Below are positions 62,473 to 64,000 of a stretch of DNA of 64,000 bases, in pieces. The notes beneath the pieces were generated by a model that worked only from the letters and a program-made list of their open reading frames with translations, searched no databases and had not been told where the DNA came from. This DNA comes from Kribbella jejuensis. GTDB taxonomy: Bacteria; Actinomycetota; Actinomycetes; Propionibacteriales; Kribbellaceae. The position numbers and the translations under genes were made by a program. The DNA lies in assembly GCF_006715085.1 (NCBI RefSeq), contig NZ_VFMM01000001.1, positions 310,001 to 374,000 on the forward strand, in the 5' to 3' direction. How positions within the stretch are numbered: the first letter of the stretch is position 1; each line of letters starts with the position of its first letter.

Positions 62473-64000
62473 CACTTCACCCGGGGCGTCGCCCGCACCC
62501 CGAAATGGACGTAACGCTCGCCGGTCGGCAACTCGTAGAAGGTCACCGGCGCCCACGTCTCGGCTTCCGGCGGCTTGACCAGGAACGCCTTCGGCCCGAA
62601 CGGCACCATCGGGTACTCCTCCACCGGATCGGGAACGAGTTCGGCGAGCGGACCCGTCATGATCGTCCGCAGCAGCGGGCCGTCGGGCGTCGCCTCGACC
62701 TCCATCCGGACCGACGCGCGTTCGTACGCTCCGACGTACGGCGTGACGTCCACCTCGATCGGCTCGGCGGGCGGAGCCACCGGCGCCGGCATCGTCAGCC
62801 CGGCCAGCTCGGCGAAGATCTCGCGATACAGGTCCTCGTACAGATCGCGGGTGTTGCCGCCGTTGGTGAGCAGCGTCACGGCGAGCCCCTGCGACGGCAG
62901 GATGCGCAGGAACGCGGCCTGCCCGAGGGTGTTGCCGTCGTGGCCGTACAACCGCTGACCGTCCCAACCGAACCGGATCCAGCCCAGTCCCCACGAGTCG
63001 CCGAGGACGAGCTTGTCCGGGAGGTCGGCCTGATGCTCGGTCATCGCCGTCGCGCTGACCTCGGAGAGCAGCCGGTTCCCGTCCGGCGCCGTACCTCCGT
63101 CGAGGTGCAGACGAGCAAAAGCCAGTACGTCGGACACTGTCGACGTCACGAGTCCCGCGGGACCAACCGAGCGCGGCAGTCCCCACACCCGGACGGGCTG
63201 CTGTTTCCCGTTCCGATCCTCATGGCCCACGGCCGCGGCGAACACCAGCGCTTCCTCCGGGAGCGTCGTCGTGTGCGTGAGCCCGAGCGGCGTGAACAGG
63301 CGCTCGCGCATCGCCTGGTCCCAGGTCTTGCCGGTGACCTTCTCGATCACCCGGCCGAGCAACGAGAAGCCCGAGTTGCAGTACGACCAGGTCGCGCCGA
63401 GCGGGTGGTTCTGCGCCGCGTCGGCCAGCAGGTCGACGTACTTCTCCAGGCAGTCGTCCCCGCGGCCGGTGTCGGTGAAGATGTCGCCGTCGATCCCGCT
63501 GGTGTGGGTGAGGAGGTGCCGCAGCGTGACGGCCTTGGTCACGTCCGGGTCCCGCAGCCGCAGCTCGGGCAGCACCTCCACGAGCGGAGCGTCGAGAGAC
63601 AGCAGCCCTTCGTCGACCAGTTGCATCGCGACGGTCGCGGTCCATACCTTGGTGATCGAGCCGATCTGGAACACCGACTCCCCGGTCACCGGAGCGCCTG
63701 TCTTTAGGTTGAGTACGCCGTACGACGCCTCGACCTGTTCGTCGCCGCGAAGGATGCCGAGCTGGGCTCCCGGAACGTGGTGCCGTTCCGCGAGCTGGGC
63801 CAGCCGCTTCTGCCAGTGCGCCACGTCGATGCGCGGACGTCCCGCGTGGACCGCGTGCTGCTCGACCCAGTCGACGATGCGGCGGTTGAAGTCGAGCCGC
63901 TGCGACGGCGGTCCGGTCAGGATGAAGGCGTGTGGCGCGTCCCGGTACAGGACCAGCCGGGTCGGTACGCCGAGCTCGCGCAACGCGGTGTGCCACTGCT
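62472..64000 (-). CDS. S9 prolyl-oligopeptidase / S12 beta-lactamase-type fusion, 5' end beyond window
   Basis: The frame is open to the right edge, giving at least 508 residues. The first 50 (WHTALRELGVPTRLVLYRDAPHAF, then RIVDWVEQH) are the C-terminal end of an S9 peptidase, with its catalytic histidine in DAPHAF. After a short linker comes a complete S12 serine hydrolase: SITK nucleophile motif, YCN motif, and HDGNTLG near the third motif. A C-terminal lipocalin-like domain (about 400-508) ends the protein. S12 enzymes include D-aminopeptidases and D-amino acid amidases, which fits a feeder of D-amino acids to the genes downstream. Confidence 0.83.
   Translation of the reverse strand, partial: QWHTALRELGVPTRLVLYRDAPHAFILTGPPSQRLDFNRRIVDWVEQHAVHAGRPRIDVAHWQKRLAQLAERHHVPGAQLGILRGDEQVEASYGVLNLKTGAPVTGESVFQIGSITKVWTATVAMQLVDEGLLSLDAPLVEVLPELRLRDPDVTKAVTLRHLLTHTSGIDGDIFTDTGRGDDCLEKYVDLLADAAQNHPLGATWSYCNSGFSLLGRVIEKVTGKTWDQAMRERLFTPLGLTHTTTLPEEALVFAAAVGHEDRNGKQQPVRVWGLPRSVGPAGLVTSTVSDVLAFARLHLDGGTAPDGNRLLSEVSATAMTEHQADLPDKLVLGDSWGLGWIRFGWDGQRLYGHDGNTLGQAAFLRILPSQGLAVTLLTNGGNTRDLYEDLYREIFAELAGLTMPAPVAPPAEPIEVDVTPYVGAYERASVRMEVEATPDGPLLRTIMTGPLAELVPDPVEEYPMVPFGPKAFLVKPPEAETWAPVTFYELPTGERYVHFGVRATPRVK

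Overview
This 64 kb window is high-GC actinobacterial chromosome. I infer a Kribbella-like soil member of the Propionibacteriales from the GC-rich third codon positions, several promoters whose -10 box sits 6-7 bases before the start codon (leaderless mRNAs), F420-type oxidoreductases, and sugar ABC transporters that carry no ATPase gene of their own. No RNA gene, insertion sequence, phage gene or CRISPR array was found.

Region 1 (0.6-29.5 kb) is for plant-glycan use and centres on L-fucose. It holds two similar modules. Module A has a leftward arm (GH95 fucosidase, two permeases, a lipoprotein binding protein, GH29 fucosidase) and a rightward arm (fuconate dehydratase, GH36, FCD-type GntR regulator, GH43). 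Module B has a leftward arm (binding protein, two permeases, LarA-family racemase, flavin/F420 oxidoreductase) and a rightward arm (a second fuconate dehydratase, a second GntR regulator, GH2 beta-galactosidase). The two divergent promoter regions share motifs at matching spacing, and the two dehydratase genes contain tracts identical at the DNA level. Between the modules are a methyltransferase, a pair of MutS-like ATPases, Sua5 and a carbonic anhydrase. The enzymes suit fucosylated, galactosylated hemicellulose or pectin side chains.

Region 2 (29.5-31.4 kb) is a compact stress-type locus. It has a TetR regulator, two single-span membrane peptides, a universal stress protein and a small acidic protein. 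Two matching 29-bp operators flank it.

Region 3 (31.4-50 kb) holds a secreted glycoside hydrolase with its LacI regulator and matching operators, small SRPBCC, PPOX and SnoaL-type enzymes, and a two-component system divergent from a surface-glycosylation operon (DUF2079, GT2, YfhO). It continues with an ArsR/SRPBCC pair, two MFS exporters, a truncated ECF sigma factor with a divergent NTF2-fold protein, and an HxlR regulator.

Region 4 (51-57.6 kb) shows decay. It has a PoxB-type enzyme, an acetamidase stub and a headless LuxR regulator that meet at a deletion scar, an RCC1-like repeat protein, a DHFR-fold protein and a frameshifted hydrolase.

Region 5 (57.6-64 kb) is a tightly overlapping operon of S9-S12 peptidase fusion, M20 deacylase, GNAT acyltransferase and N-succinylamino acid racemase, followed by a PucR regulator. 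It matches the known N-succinyl route from D- to L-amino acids and runs off the right edge.
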